Positions 40,125 through 48,612 of a stretch of DNA of 64,000 bases are shown here, piece after piece. Made by a program: the position numbers and the translations under genes. Under the pieces are notes generated by a model, which made no database searches, was not told where the DNA came from, and saw nothing but the letters and a program-made list of their open reading frames with translations. This DNA is from Blastococcus mobilis (GTDB taxonomy: Bacteria; Actinomycetota; Actinomycetes; Mycobacteriales; Geodermatophilaceae). Location: the NCBI RefSeq assembly GCF_900188025.1, contig NZ_FZNO01000015.1, forward strand, positions 1 to 64,000, in the 5' to 3' direction. How positions within the stretch are numbered: position 1 is the first letter of the stretch; each line of letters begins with the position of its first letter.

Positions 40125-41138
40125 GTGCCGCTGTCCGTCCCGGGCCTGCCCGCCCTCCCACCCGAGCTCTCGGGTCCGGTGGCGGTGGAGCTGGCCAAGC
40201 CGGTGCGGACCATCCCCCCGCCGTCCGCACTGCCCGGCGGCTGCCTCTACGAGCCCAAGTGGGACGGCTACCGCCTGGTCGTCGTCCGCACCGGCAGCTC
40301 CACGCGGGTGTGGTCCAAGCAGGCCCGGGACCTGACCGATCGGTTCCCCGACGTCGTCGCCGCCGCGGTCGCCCAGGTGCCCGTCGGCACCGTGCTCGAC
40401 GGCGAGGTCGTCGTCTGGAACGGCTCGCGGCTGGACTTCGGGATCCTGCAGCAGCGGATCGTCACCGCGCCCGGCCGCATCGCCGCCCTCGCCGCCGCGC
40501 ACCCGGCCTCCTACGTCGCCTTCGACCTGCTGGCCGCAGGCGGCACCGACCTCCGCGCCTGGAAGCTCGCCCGCCGCCGGGCCGCGCTCGAGGACCTGGC
40601 CGCCCGGTGGGCACCGCCCCTGCAGCTGTCACCGGCGACCAGCGACCCGGTCGAGGCGCGGAGCTGGTTCGACGACTACCGCCCGGCCGGGATCGAGGGC
40701 CTCGTCGCCAAGGGCGCCGGCACCCGCTACGCGCCCGGGCGACGGGAATGGCTGAAGGTCAAGTCGTGGGAGACGACCGAGGTGCTCGCCGGCGGGGTCA
40801 TCGGCCCGATCGGCCGGCCGAGCCAGCTCGTCGCCGGCCGCTACCGGGACGGCGAGCTCGTCGTCGTCGGCCGGACCAGCCCGCTCTCCCCCCGGCAGTC
40901 CGCCGAACTGGCCGCCGTCCTGACCCCAGCCACCGACGATCATCCGTGGCCCGAGCGCATCGGCACCGGCCGCTTCGGGGGCGGACGGCTGTCGGTGGCG
41001 CTCACCCGTGTGGAGCCCGCCGTCGTCGTGGAGGTCAGCGCGGACGCCGCGCTGCAGTCCGGGGTGTTCCGGCACCCCCTGCGCTTCGTGCGCGTCCGCC
41101 CCGATCTCGAGCCGGGGGACCTGCCGTCCGTCCCGTGA
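40125..41138 (+). CDS. ATP-dependent DNA ligase, LigC/LigD ligase-domain type
   Basis: 337 residues. Adenylation motif I is E-P-K-W-D-G-Y-R (about 43-50, Lys nucleophile); motif III-like YVAFDLLA (about 130), motif IV EGLVAKG (about 188), motif V WLKVKSW (about 207), followed by an OB-fold domain. No polymerase or nuclease domain, so a stand-alone ligase as in mycobacterial LigC. Acts in repair with roles backing up LigA/LigD. GTG start. Confidence 0.9.
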   Translation: MPLSVPGLPALPPELSGPVAVELAKPVRTIPPPSALPGGCLYEPKWDGYRLVVVRTGSSTRVWSKQARDLTDRFPDVVAAAVAQVPVGTVLDGEVVVWNGSRLDFGILQQRIVTAPGRIAALAAAHPASYVAFDLLAAGGTDLRAWKLARRRAALEDLAARWAPPLQLSPATSDPVEARSWFDDYRPAGIEGLVAKGAGTRYAPGRREWLKVKSWETTEVLAGGVIGPIGRPSQLVAGRYRDGELVVVGRTSPLSPRQSAELAAVLTPATDDHPWPERIGTGRFGGGRLSVALTRVEPAVVVEVSADAALQSGVFRHPLRFVRVRPDLEPGDLPSVP

Positions 41139-41213
41139 AATCCCTGCTCAGAGGCGCATCCCTCGCCCGGGTGACGGGATAAAGGATCGCCGCCCAGGTG
41201 CCGATGGGGGGGC

Positions 41214-43082
41214 GTGAGCGTCCCCGCCGTCCCGACCGCGCGTGCCGCCTGGTGGCACGCGGCGCTGGTCGTGCTCGTGGTCGCCACGATCGTCACCCTG
41301 GTTCCGCTGGGCCCGTGGCGCCCGGCTGCCGAGATCGTGCTGTTCGGGCTCGGCCTGGCCGGCGTCCGGACCGCACTCCACCGGCACCGGACGCCGCTCG
41401 TGCTCGCCTGGCGCGGGCTGGGACTGGGCCTGGTCTTCTTCGCGCTCAGCTGTGTGGCCGACTCCCTCGCCCTCGCCGGGATCCTCCCCGGGCCGATCGG
41501 AGCGGTGGAGTCCGGCCTCGACATCGCCGCCTACGCCGCGATGGCCGTCGGGGCGCTGGGCGTGGTCCGGGGCGGCCGGCGACGCCGCGACCGGGGTTCC
41601 TGGATCGACACTGCCACCCTGCTCCTCGCCGCCGCGCTGGCGCTCCTCGCCGTCCGCGGCGACGAGCACTCGCTCTCGGCCGACCTGGTGGAGGTGGGCA
41701 TCGGCACCCCGGTGCTCACCGCCGTGCTGCTGATGGTCTGCGCCCCCCTGGCCATGTCCCGCGGGGCGCGCTCCGTCACCACGATGGCGCTGCTCGCCGC
41801 AGGCGTCCTCACCATCGTCGGCTACGGCGGACGCATCCTCGTCGGGGACCTGCGCGAGTCCCCCCTCCTCGACCCGTTGCCCCTTCTCGCCGTTGCGGCG
41901 CTCGTCCTCGCCGGGCGGCACCCCTCCGTCGCGGGGAGGGGGCGACGTCCGGCGTCCGAGAAGGACGCCACCGCGAGCCGGGTCCTGGGCCTCGGTGCGA
42001 GCCTGCTGATCAGCCCCGCCCTGCTGGTCCTGTGGAGCATCGGCCACGGCGGCATCGGCTACGTCCTGGGAGCGGGCAGCTCCCTCCTCACCGCGATAGC
42101 GCTCTGGCGGCTGATGACGCTGAACCGGGAGCAGGAGCGCACCCGCGCGGCGCTGGCCGCGAGCGAGGCGCGCCTCCAGCTGCTGCTCGACAACGCGGCC
42201 GACGTCATCGGGATCGTCGATTCCGACGGTTCCATCGCCTACATCAGCCCGGCCGTGGAGGCACTCCTCGGCCGCCCGCCCGCCGAGTACCTGGGCCGTA
42301 ACGCCTTCGAGCTCGCCGATGCACGGGACCAGCCCCGGCTGCGGACGGCCGTCGCGGCCGCCGGCGACTCCGGTGGCCGCGGTGCCGGCTTCGTCGACAC
42401 CGACATCCGCGTGCAGCACAGCTCCGGCGGTACCCGGTGGGTCGAGATGCGGATCAGCGGCCGCGTCGCTGCCGTCGGTATCGATGGCTGGGTGGTCAAC
42501 ATCCGGGAGGTCACCGACCGCAAGCTGTTCGAGGAGGAGCTCCGTCGTCAGGCGACCACCGACCCGCTGACCGGTCTGCTCAACCGAACGGCGTTCTCCG
42601 AGCGCCTGGCAGCCGCCACCGTGACGATCGACCCCGCCGCACCGCCGGCGGTGCTCTTCGTCGACGTCGACGACTTCAAGACCGTCAACGACACGCTCGG
42701 GCACGCGGCGGGCGACGAGCTGCTGGTCACCGTGGCCGCACGGCTGACCGCCGACGTGCGCTCCGACGACGTCGTGGCCCGCCTGGGCGGCGACGAGTTC
42801 GCCGTCCTCCTGACCGTCGCCCCCGGTGACCGGCTACGCGACGTCTCCGACCGGCTGCTCACCGCGCTGCGGGCCCCCGTGGAGCTGGCCGGCACCACGG
42901 TGTCGATCACCGCGAGCATCGGGGGCGCCCTGGGCGCGCCCGGGGACACGGCCGAGACGCTGCTGCACGGCGCCGACACCGCCATGTACAGCGCCAAGCG
43001 CTCCGGCAAGGACTCCCGCGCGCTGCTCGACGCGCTGCCCCGCCAGCGCAGCAGCCAGGCGCTCGACGAGCCGGCGCACTGA
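41214..43082 (+). CDS. membrane PAS-GGDEF diguanylate cyclase
   Basis: 622 residues. About eight membrane helices in the first 290 residues, then a PAS domain (about 318-430) and a GGDEF domain with R-L-G-G-D-E-F (about 522). The inhibitory site RSDD lies exactly five residues before GGDEF, so product feedback is expected, unlike the soluble GGDEF protein at 27261-28166. GTG start after a G-rich ribosome-binding site. Confidence 0.9.
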   Translation: MSVPAVPTARAAWWHAALVVLVVATIVTLVPLGPWRPAAEIVLFGLGLAGVRTALHRHRTPLVLAWRGLGLGLVFFALSCVADSLALAGILPGPIGAVESGLDIAAYAAMAVGALGVVRGGRRRRDRGSWIDTATLLLAAALALLAVRGDEHSLSADLVEVGIGTPVLTAVLLMVCAPLAMSRGARSVTTMALLAAGVLTIVGYGGRILVGDLRESPLLDPLPLLAVAALVLAGRHPSVAGRGRRPASEKDATASRVLGLGASLLISPALLVLWSIGHGGIGYVLGAGSSLLTAIALWRLMTLNREQERTRAALAASEARLQLLLDNAADVIGIVDSDGSIAYISPAVEALLGRPPAEYLGRNAFELADARDQPRLRTAVAAAGDSGGRGAGFVDTDIRVQHSSGGTRWVEMRISGRVAAVGIDGWVVNIREVTDRKLFEEELRRQATTDPLTGLLNRTAFSERLAAATVTIDPAAPPAVLFVDVDDFKTVNDTLGHAAGDELLVTVAARLTADVRSDDVVARLGGDEFAVLLTVAPGDRLRDVSDRLLTALRAPVELAGTTVSITASIGGALGAPGDTAETLLHGADTAMYSAKRSGKDSRALLDALPRQRSSQALDEPAH

Positions 43083-43103
43083 CCGGCCGGGTGCACCGAC
43101 CGG

Positions 43104-43625
43104 CTAGGTGCCCGAGGGCTCCGGGGGCACCCGGCCACGGGCCACGAGCAGCCGCCGCAACAGATCCGCCAGCAGCTCCCGGTCCGCGGGCGACAGCCCG
43201 TGGAGCAGTTCCCGCTCGGTCTCCAGGTGATCGGGCAGCGCCGCGTCCAGGGCGGCCCGGCCCGCCTGCGTCAGCGTCACCACCACTGCTCGGCCGTCGG
43301 CCTCGCTGCGCTCGCGGCTGATCAGGCCCTTCTCCTCCAGCCGGTCCAGCCGCTGGGTGATCGCGCCCGAGGTCACCAGCGCCGTGCGCATGAGCGCCGT
43401 CGGCGTGAGCTGGTACGGCTCACCGGCCCGCCGGAGGGCGGCGAGGACGTCGAAGGACGGCGCGTCGAGGCCGTGCCTGGCGAAGGTCGCCCGCTGGGCC
43501 AGGAACACCTCGCGCTGGAGCTGCGTGATCCGGCCGATGATGCCCATTGGCGAGCAATCGAGGTCCGGCCGTTCCCGGGCCCACTGGTCCAGGATCCGGT
43601 CGACCGCGTCCTCCACGTCGCTCAC
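43104..43625 (-). CDS. MarR-family transcriptional regulator
   Basis: 173 residues. Winged helix region: LTPTALMRTALVTSGAITQRLDRLEEKGLISRERSEADGRAVVVTLT (about 83-130). GTG 43625 overlaps the stop of the NmrA-like gene (GTGA), so the two are one operon. That operon starts 7 bp after a copy of the motif shared by the nucleobase-catabolism genes. This is the only regulator in the window placed to be autoregulated through it, so it is a candidate regulator of that regulon. This is inference. Confidence 0.88.
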   Translation of the reverse strand: MSDVEDAVDRILDQWARERPDLDCSPMGIIGRITQLQREVFLAQRATFARHGLDAPSFDVLAALRRAGEPYQLTPTALMRTALVTSGAITQRLDRLEEKGLISRERSEADGRAVVVTLTQAGRAALDAALPDHLETERELLHGLSPADRELLADLLRRLLVARGRVPPEPSGT

Positions 43626-44479
43626 CGTAGTTCCCGTGCTCCGCTCGGCAGCTCCAGCGCGTCGAGGTGGTCGGCGAAGGTGCGCGCGGGCCGGCCCAGG
43701 AGCGCCTCCAGCACGCGCGGGCTGCCGATGAAGCCGTGTGCCCGGTAGTGGTCGAACATCAGCCGGCGACAACGGCCGGCGTAGTCCTCCGGGGGTGGGA
43801 CCGGTCCGTCCGGGACGGCGTCGACGGCCCGGACCTCGCGACCGAGCCGCGCCCCGAGGTGCTCGGCGATCTGCGGGGCCGTCAGGGGCTGAGGTCCGGC
43901 GGCCTCGAAGGTGCCGCCGTCCAGCCCTTCGTCGGTCAGGAGCACCGCCGCCGCGTCGGCGACGTCTCGAAGGTCCACCAGCGACTGGGCCCGCTCCAGT
44001 CCCCACGGACTGCGGAGGAGGCCGGTGGCGGCCACCTCGGTGAGTTGACCGTCGAAGTTGTCCGCGTAGGCGCACGGCTGGAGCACCCGCCAGCGCAGGC
44101 CGCTCCCGTCGAGGACCTCCTCCACCCGGTCCTTCGCCGCGTGATGCGGCATCGCGCGGGCCTGTGGCCGCAGCACCGAGTGGTAGACGACCCGTCCGAC
44201 GCCGGCCCGGCCGGCCGCGGCGAGCAGCGCGCCGGCGCCCGTCGCCTCGCCGGGGTCGAAGTTCGGCCAGATCAGGTACAAGGCGTCGGCCCCGGCCAGG
44301 AGCGACTCGACCGCCGCCACGTCGGTCAGGTCAGCGGGAACGACGTCGGCGCCGAGGGCGGTGAGCTCCGGTCGGGGCCGGCCGCTGCCTACGACGGCGC
44401 GGACCCGTTCTCCCCGGGACCACAGCGCGCGGACGACGGCAGCGCCGGTGCGTCCACCCGCCGCCGTCACCACGATCAC
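43622..44479 (-). CDS. NmrA-like NAD(P)-binding protein
   Basis: 285 residues. Rossmann start IVVTAAGGRTGAAVVRALWSRGE (residues 2-24), then ADLTDVAAVESLLAGADALYLIWP and VYHSVLRPQ, typical of NmrA/TMR-type atypical SDRs that act as redox sensors or reductases. GTG start without a clear ribosome-binding site, in keeping with a leaderless message. Coupled to the MarR-type gene. Confidence 0.85.
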   Translation of the reverse strand: MIVVTAAGGRTGAAVVRALWSRGERVRAVVGSGRPRPELTALGADVVPADLTDVAAVESLLAGADALYLIWPNFDPGEATGAGALLAAAGRAGVGRVVYHSVLRPQARAMPHHAAKDRVEEVLDGSGLRWRVLQPCAYADNFDGQLTEVAATGLLRSPWGLERAQSLVDLRDVADAAAVLLTDEGLDGGTFEAAGPQPLTAPQIAEHLGARLGREVRAVDAVPDGPVPPPEDYAGRCRRLMFDHYRAHGFIGSPRVLEALLGRPARTFADHLDALELPSGARELR

Positions 44480-44486
44480 CGCAGTA

Positions 44487-44503
44487 GTTCAGCAGTGAGG
44501 CAT
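44487..44503 (-). promoter_or_regulatory. shared operator motif, site F (NmrA-MarR operon)
   Basis: On the minus strand ATGCCTCACTGCTGAAC fits GTAYYTCASYGCTRARN at every position but the third (G for A). It ends 7 bp before the GTG of the NmrA-like gene, the same spacing as site E to hyuA, and overlaps the end of the upstream MEDS gene. Confidence 0.5.
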
Positions 44504-45544
44504 CTGCCCGTCAAGCAGCGGCGGCCACGGACGTCGACGCAGCCGGGTGCTGAGCCGGACCCGCAGACCGGCGGGGCCGGGCAGCACGTCCACGTGGTCC
44601 CAGAGCTTGCGGGCCAGCCACAGGCCCATGCCCCCGCGGGAGAGATCGGGCCCGTGCGCCGGGGCGAAGCCGCTGAACGGGTCGCTGTAGGAGGTGCCGC
44701 GGTCGGAGATGACGCAGACGATGCGGTCACCGTCGCCCCAGACGCGTGCGGACACCGGCCGGACACCGTGCCGGAAGGCGTTGGCAGCGATCTCGCTGGC
44801 GGCCAGGTGCAGGTCCTCCTGCTGATCGCGCTCGGGCACCAGGGCCGCGAGAACCGCGCCGAGCTGGTGCCGCAGACCCGCCAGGGTGCGGGCGTCGTCC
44901 ACGGCGAGAGCCGGCGTGTCGCTCTCGACCGCCTCCCAGGGCAGGGGCAGCGACGGCACGTAGACGCGCGGGTCCTGGAACGCCGCGTTGGTCCGCCGAC
45001 CGGAGGCGTCGACGAGGACGGGGTGGGTGGCGACGGCGCTGTCGACGACGGGCGCGGGCAGCCGGCGGCGGTCATAGATGCAGACGGCCGACACCGGCGC
45101 GTCGCCGAGGAACCGGTTGTAGACCGACTCGAAGCGCTGGCCCTCGCGCCAGTCCGCCGGATCGTCGCCGAAGTCGACCTCGGTCAGCACGCGCAGCCGA
45201 CCCGATCCGGAACCCACCGCGCGCTCCAGGAACCGGCCGCACATGGTGAAGGCATCGGGGACGCGGGACCCCAGCAGGCTCATGCGGGGGTCGGACTCCA
45301 CCGAGCTCGCCTGCGCCCCGAGCTCACGGGTGAGCAGGGCGACCGTGTCGGGCGGGCAGCTGAGGGCGACGAGGTCACCGTCCCGCAGGCCGGCCTCCAA
45401 GTAGGGCAGGGCGACGGCGAGCAGCTCCGTCTCGCTGCCCACCACGGCAGCGCCATGGCCCTGGGTCACCGGATCCGCCCCGGCAGCGGCCCGCTGCGTC
45501 GGAAGTGCAGCCGACGAGGGGCACTCCGTCGCAGAACCGTCCAC
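44489..45544 (-). CDS. MEDS-HATPase sensor/anti-sigma-type regulator
   Basis: 351 residues. N-terminal MEDS domain (about 30-195: GSETELLAVALPYLEAGLRDGD and FGDDPADWREGQRFESVYN). C-terminal HATPase domain with N-box HLAASEIAANAFRHG (about 245) and G-box GGMGLWLARKL (about 308). Architecture matches RsbA-type regulators of sigma factors. GTG with CGGAGGG upstream. Partners are not adjacent. Confidence 0.87.
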   Translation of the reverse strand: MDGSATECPSSAALPTQRAAAGADPVTQGHGAAVVGSETELLAVALPYLEAGLRDGDLVALSCPPDTVALLTRELGAQASSVESDPRMSLLGSRVPDAFTMCGRFLERAVGSGSGRLRVLTEVDFGDDPADWREGQRFESVYNRFLGDAPVSAVCIYDRRRLPAPVVDSAVATHPVLVDASGRRTNAAFQDPRVYVPSLPLPWEAVESDTPALAVDDARTLAGLRHQLGAVLAALVPERDQQEDLHLAASEIAANAFRHGVRPVSARVWGDGDRIVCVISDRGTSYSDPFSGFAPAHGPDLSRGGMGLWLARKLWDHVDVLPGPAGLRVRLSTRLRRRPWPPLLDGQMPHC

Positions 45545-45644
45545 CAGCCCTCCGGGATGCGCGCCGTGACCGTTCGACCCCGGTCGAGTGAGCGTTCATT
45601 CTGAGACATGCGGGCACGCACCTCCGCACCGGGGCCGAGACGGC

Positions 45645-46291
45645 TCAGCCGGCGTGTCGCTCGCCCCGGCGACCGGCACAGGAGGCCGTGCCCAGCCAGG
45701 TGTGCGGAGCGCCCTGGTAGCACCAGCCCAGCCGCGGGCGTCGAGAGCTGACCCAGAGGGCCGGAACCCGCTTGTCCCCCGCCCGCGAGCCGGCCAGGGA
45801 GAAGCAGTTGCGGCTCCGCAGGATCCCCGGGTCGGACACGAGCACGGCCAGCCCCTCGACGACGGTGAGCGGGCTGCGGCCGGCGGCTGCGAGGCCCGGC
45901 AGCACGCGCGCGGGCGGAACGTCGAGGGTGTCTGCCCGGCGTCGACGTCCAGCAGCAGGTAGGGACCGGCCGGCACGCCGAGCTCCGGCAGCGGGCGGAA
46001 GCCGGCCAGGTCGTCGCCGGTCATGGTGGTGAAGCCGGCCCCGCCCACCGTGTGCACCGTCTCGAGGACGGGCACGACCGGCATCCCCGGGACGACGACG
46101 ACGAACGGGAGCCGGTCGCCGTCACCGGGCACCGGGGGCAGCAGGTCACGCAGCGGCTCCACGCTGGCCCGGAAGCATTCCTCCGCCAGGTCCAGCGCAT
46201 CGGGCAGGCCGGTCGCGACGAGCGCATCGATCTGGCGGTCGAACTCGAGCTCTGCCTCGGGCGGACAGGAGGCCACGGGCAGCGCGGACAT
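45645..46291 (-). pseudogene. DUF5701 family protein, frameshifted
   Basis: Starts at ATG 46291 (GAGAGGTG upstream) and reads the family N-terminus EFDRQIDALVATGLP through PAGPYLLLDVDAGQ. Near 45933 the frame breaks; one added base gives DTLDVPPARVLPGLAAAGRS and joins the frame that continues LTVVEGLAVLVSDPG, NCFSLAGSRAGDKRVPALW and the typical end PHTWLGTASCAGR. So the gene is complete except for one missing base, either a mutation or a sequence error. Function unknown. Confidence 0.78.
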
Positions 46292-46325
46292 CCGGCACCT
46301 CTCGGGCGGGCCGCGCCGAGCGTTT

Positions 46326-47576
46326 TCAGCGGGCCGGGTGACGATCGGCGGCCGCTCCGGCTCCCCCCGGCCGCCGGCCAGCCAGCCTATCCAGGTCTGC
46401 CCGCTCCGGCCCCCCGGCCGCCAGGACTTCTGCGTCGTCCACGGCGCCGCAGTCCAGGCCACGGAGGACGACCGTCGCCAGCGCGCGGGCCGTGGCGGGC
46501 TCGTCCAGGACGCCGCTGTCGGTCCGGTCCAGGTAGGCGGCCAGCCGGCCGGCGGCTGCGGGCAGCGCAGCCCGGAAGAAGGCGAACGTGGCGACGTACC
46601 GGGTGACCAGCTGTGCCGGGTGCAGGTCCCAGCCCTGGTAGAGGCCGCGCTCCAGGGCCCGCCGCACCAGGCCGGCGTGCAGCCGCCAGGCCACGTGGAC
46701 CCGGTCCCGCGCACCGATCGGCAGCACGTTGGTCGAGCCGTCGACCGCGCGTACCCCGGTCCCGGCGACGGCGACCTGCATGAGCTGCTTGGCGAGGTCG
46801 GCCGCGGGATGGTCCGCGGACTGGTGCGCCGCGGCGATCCCGAGAGCGGCGCTGTAGTCGTAGGTGCCGTAGTGCAGGCCGGCCAGCCGGTTCCCTGCCG
46901 CGTGCACCATCCGGGCGAGCGTCGCCGTTCCGTCGGGGCCGAGGACCGCCTGCGGGGTCTCGATCTGCAGCTCGAGGGCGAGGGTCACGCCGTGCGCTGC
47001 CTCCAGCGCGTCGAGCACCGGCAGGAACGCGCGGACCTGCTCGACGTCGGTCACCTTGGGCAGCGTGACCACGACCCGGTGCGAGCTCTCTGTACCGAAA
47101 GCTGACAGGAACAGGTCCAGCGACCGGACGCCGCGGCGCCGGGTCGGCCCCTCGAGCGACTTGGCGCGGATGCCGACCGACGGTGGCGCGGCCCCGGTCC
47201 GCAGGTCGGCCCCCACGACCGCCGCGGCGTGCAGCACGTCGTCGTCCTCCGCGTCGGGACCCCGCCGGTAGCCGTCCTCCACGTCCACCCGCAGGTCCTC
47301 GACCGGCTCGGTGGCGAGCTTCGCCCGGACCCGCGGCAGCACCTGCTCGACGAGCGCCGGCTCCAGGCCCAGGTCGGGGAGGCCGTGCTCGTCCAGGGCC
47401 GCCAGCGCCGCCGCGCCCCACGTGCCGCTGAGCCCGGGGACGACGGCGTCGGCGGGCACGTAGCAGGTGTGCACCGGCTGCCGGTCCGGCCGCTCGCCCG
47501 GAAAGGCGGCGAGGCGGGCGTCGTCGACGGGCGCCAGCCGCCGATCGAGCTCCGCGTACACCTCCTCGCCGAGCAT
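46326..47576 (-). CDS. DUF6986 protein, HpcH/HpaI aldolase-like
   Basis: 416 residues. TIM-barrel lyase-like: VDVEDGYR (about 98), VTLPKVTD (about 158), LALELQIETPQAVLG (about 188) with the metal-binding glutamate, and LHYGTYDYSAALGI. Relatives of this size are often beside urate-degradation genes in actinobacteria; here uraD is divergent. Reaction unknown. ATG 47576 is chosen; the ribosome-binding site is weak. Confidence 0.8.
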   Translation of the reverse strand: MLGEEVYAELDRRLAPVDDARLAAFPGERPDRQPVHTCYVPADAVVPGLSGTWGAAALAALDEHGLPDLGLEPALVEQVLPRVRAKLATEPVEDLRVDVEDGYRRGPDAEDDDVLHAAAVVGADLRTGAAPPSVGIRAKSLEGPTRRRGVRSLDLFLSAFGTESSHRVVVTLPKVTDVEQVRAFLPVLDALEAAHGVTLALELQIETPQAVLGPDGTATLARMVHAAGNRLAGLHYGTYDYSAALGIAAAHQSADHPAADLAKQLMQVAVAGTGVRAVDGSTNVLPIGARDRVHVAWRLHAGLVRRALERGLYQGWDLHPAQLVTRYVATFAFFRAALPAAAGRLAAYLDRTDSGVLDEPATARALATVVLRGLDCGAVDDAEVLAAGGPERADLDRLAGRRPGGAGAAADRHPAR

Positions 47577-47610
47577 CAGGCCACGCCGCACGCGACGGCC
47601 GACCCGGCCA

Positions 47611-47634
47611 CGGGCACGGGCACGGGCACGGGCA
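47611..47634. repeat. hexanucleotide tandem repeat (CGGGCA)4
   Basis: Four exact copies of CGGGCA lie between the divergent DUF6986 and uraD genes, 35 bp from the DUF6986 start. Such repeats can vary in length by slippage; here it would change promoter or leader spacing. Confidence 0.8.
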
Positions 47635-47748
47635 CGACGGTCATCCGCGATCCTCCGGTCCGCTCGAGCGACGTCGAGTGCACATCCCTTGCGCAGGTGA
47701 GCGCACGAAACGCCCACGGCGCGCTCGGCTGTGCGGCATCCTCTCACC

Positions 47749-48246
47749 GTGGCCGCACTCGACGACTTCAACGACGAGCCCGCCGACCAGGCCGTCCAGG
47801 CCCTGCGCGCCTGCAACGCCGCCCCGCGCTTCGCCGCCGAGATCGTCGCCGGGAGGCCCTACCGCGACGTCGAGACCCTGGTCGGCCGGGCCGAGGAGGT
47901 CACCCGCGCGCTGCCCTGGACCGACGTCGCGATCGCCCTGGCCACCCATCCCCGCATCGGCGACCGCGTGGACGGCTCCTCCGCCGAGGCGGAATCCTCC
48001 CGCCGGGAGCAGAGCTCGATGGACGACGCCGACGCCACGACCCGCGCCGCCCTGCTCGAGGGGAACCGGGCCTACGAGCAGCGGTTCGACCACGTCTTCC
48101 TGATCCGCGCCTCGGGCCGCTCCCCGGAGGAGATGCTGGCCGAACTGCGGCGGCGGCTGGACAACGACGAGGAGGCCGAGCGGGCCGAGGTCACCGAACA
48201 GCTGGCCCAGATCACGGCGATCCGCGTGCGGGAGCTCCTGGCATGA
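47749..48246 (+). CDS. uraD: 2-oxo-4-hydroxy-4-carboxy-5-ureidoimidazoline (OHCU) decarboxylase
   Basis: About 165 residues. Final step from urate to S-allantoin. Family motifs: LRACNAAPRFAAEIVAGRPY (about 20-39), ALATHPRIGD with the catalytic His (about 65), SSREQSSM (about 85) and FLIRASGRSPEEML near the end. An in-frame GTG at 47731 would add six residues; neither has a clear ribosome-binding site. The stop overlaps the uraH start. Confidence 0.92.
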   Translation: MAALDDFNDEPADQAVQALRACNAAPRFAAEIVAGRPYRDVETLVGRAEEVTRALPWTDVAIALATHPRIGDRVDGSSAEAESSRREQSSMDDADATTRAALLEGNRAYEQRFDHVFLIRASGRSPEEMLAELRRRLDNDEEAERAEVTEQLAQITAIRVRELLA

Positions 48247-48560
48247 GCGTCTCCACGCACGTGCTCGACTCGGTCGCCGGGCGGCCGGCGGCCGGGGTCG
48301 CCGTGCGCCTGTTCGCCGGGGAGCACCTGGTGGCCGAGGGCGTGACCGACCGGGACGGCCGGTGCCTGCTCACCGACGACGCGACCGGCGTGGGGACCCA
48401 CCGGCTCGTCTTCGCCACGGGACGCTGGTTCGCCGAGCAGGCACGGGAGGCGTTCTACCCGGAGGTCGTGCTCACCTTCGCCGTCCAGGAGCCCGGCGAG
48501 CACCATCACGTGCCGCTGCTGCTGGCGCCGTTCGCCTACTCCACCTACCGCGGCAGCTGA
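48243..48560 (+). CDS. uraH: 5-hydroxyisourate hydrolase (transthyretin-like)
   Basis: 105 residues. Hydrolyses 5-hydroxyisourate, the uricase product, to OHCU. Diagnostic motifs: STHVLDSVAGRPAAGV (about 3-19), TDRDGRC, and the terminal Y-R-G-S in the position of the family's YRGS tetrapeptide. ATG overlaps the uraD stop. Between uraD and uricase. Confidence 0.96.
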   Translation: MSVSTHVLDSVAGRPAAGVAVRLFAGEHLVAEGVTDRDGRCLLTDDATGVGTHRLVFATGRWFAEQAREAFYPEVVLTFAVQEPGEHHHVPLLLAPFAYSTYRGS

Positions 48561-48612
48561 CCAGGTTCCACGTGCAACATCGCGACGACACCGGCCGGGG
48601 AGGCTGCTGACC

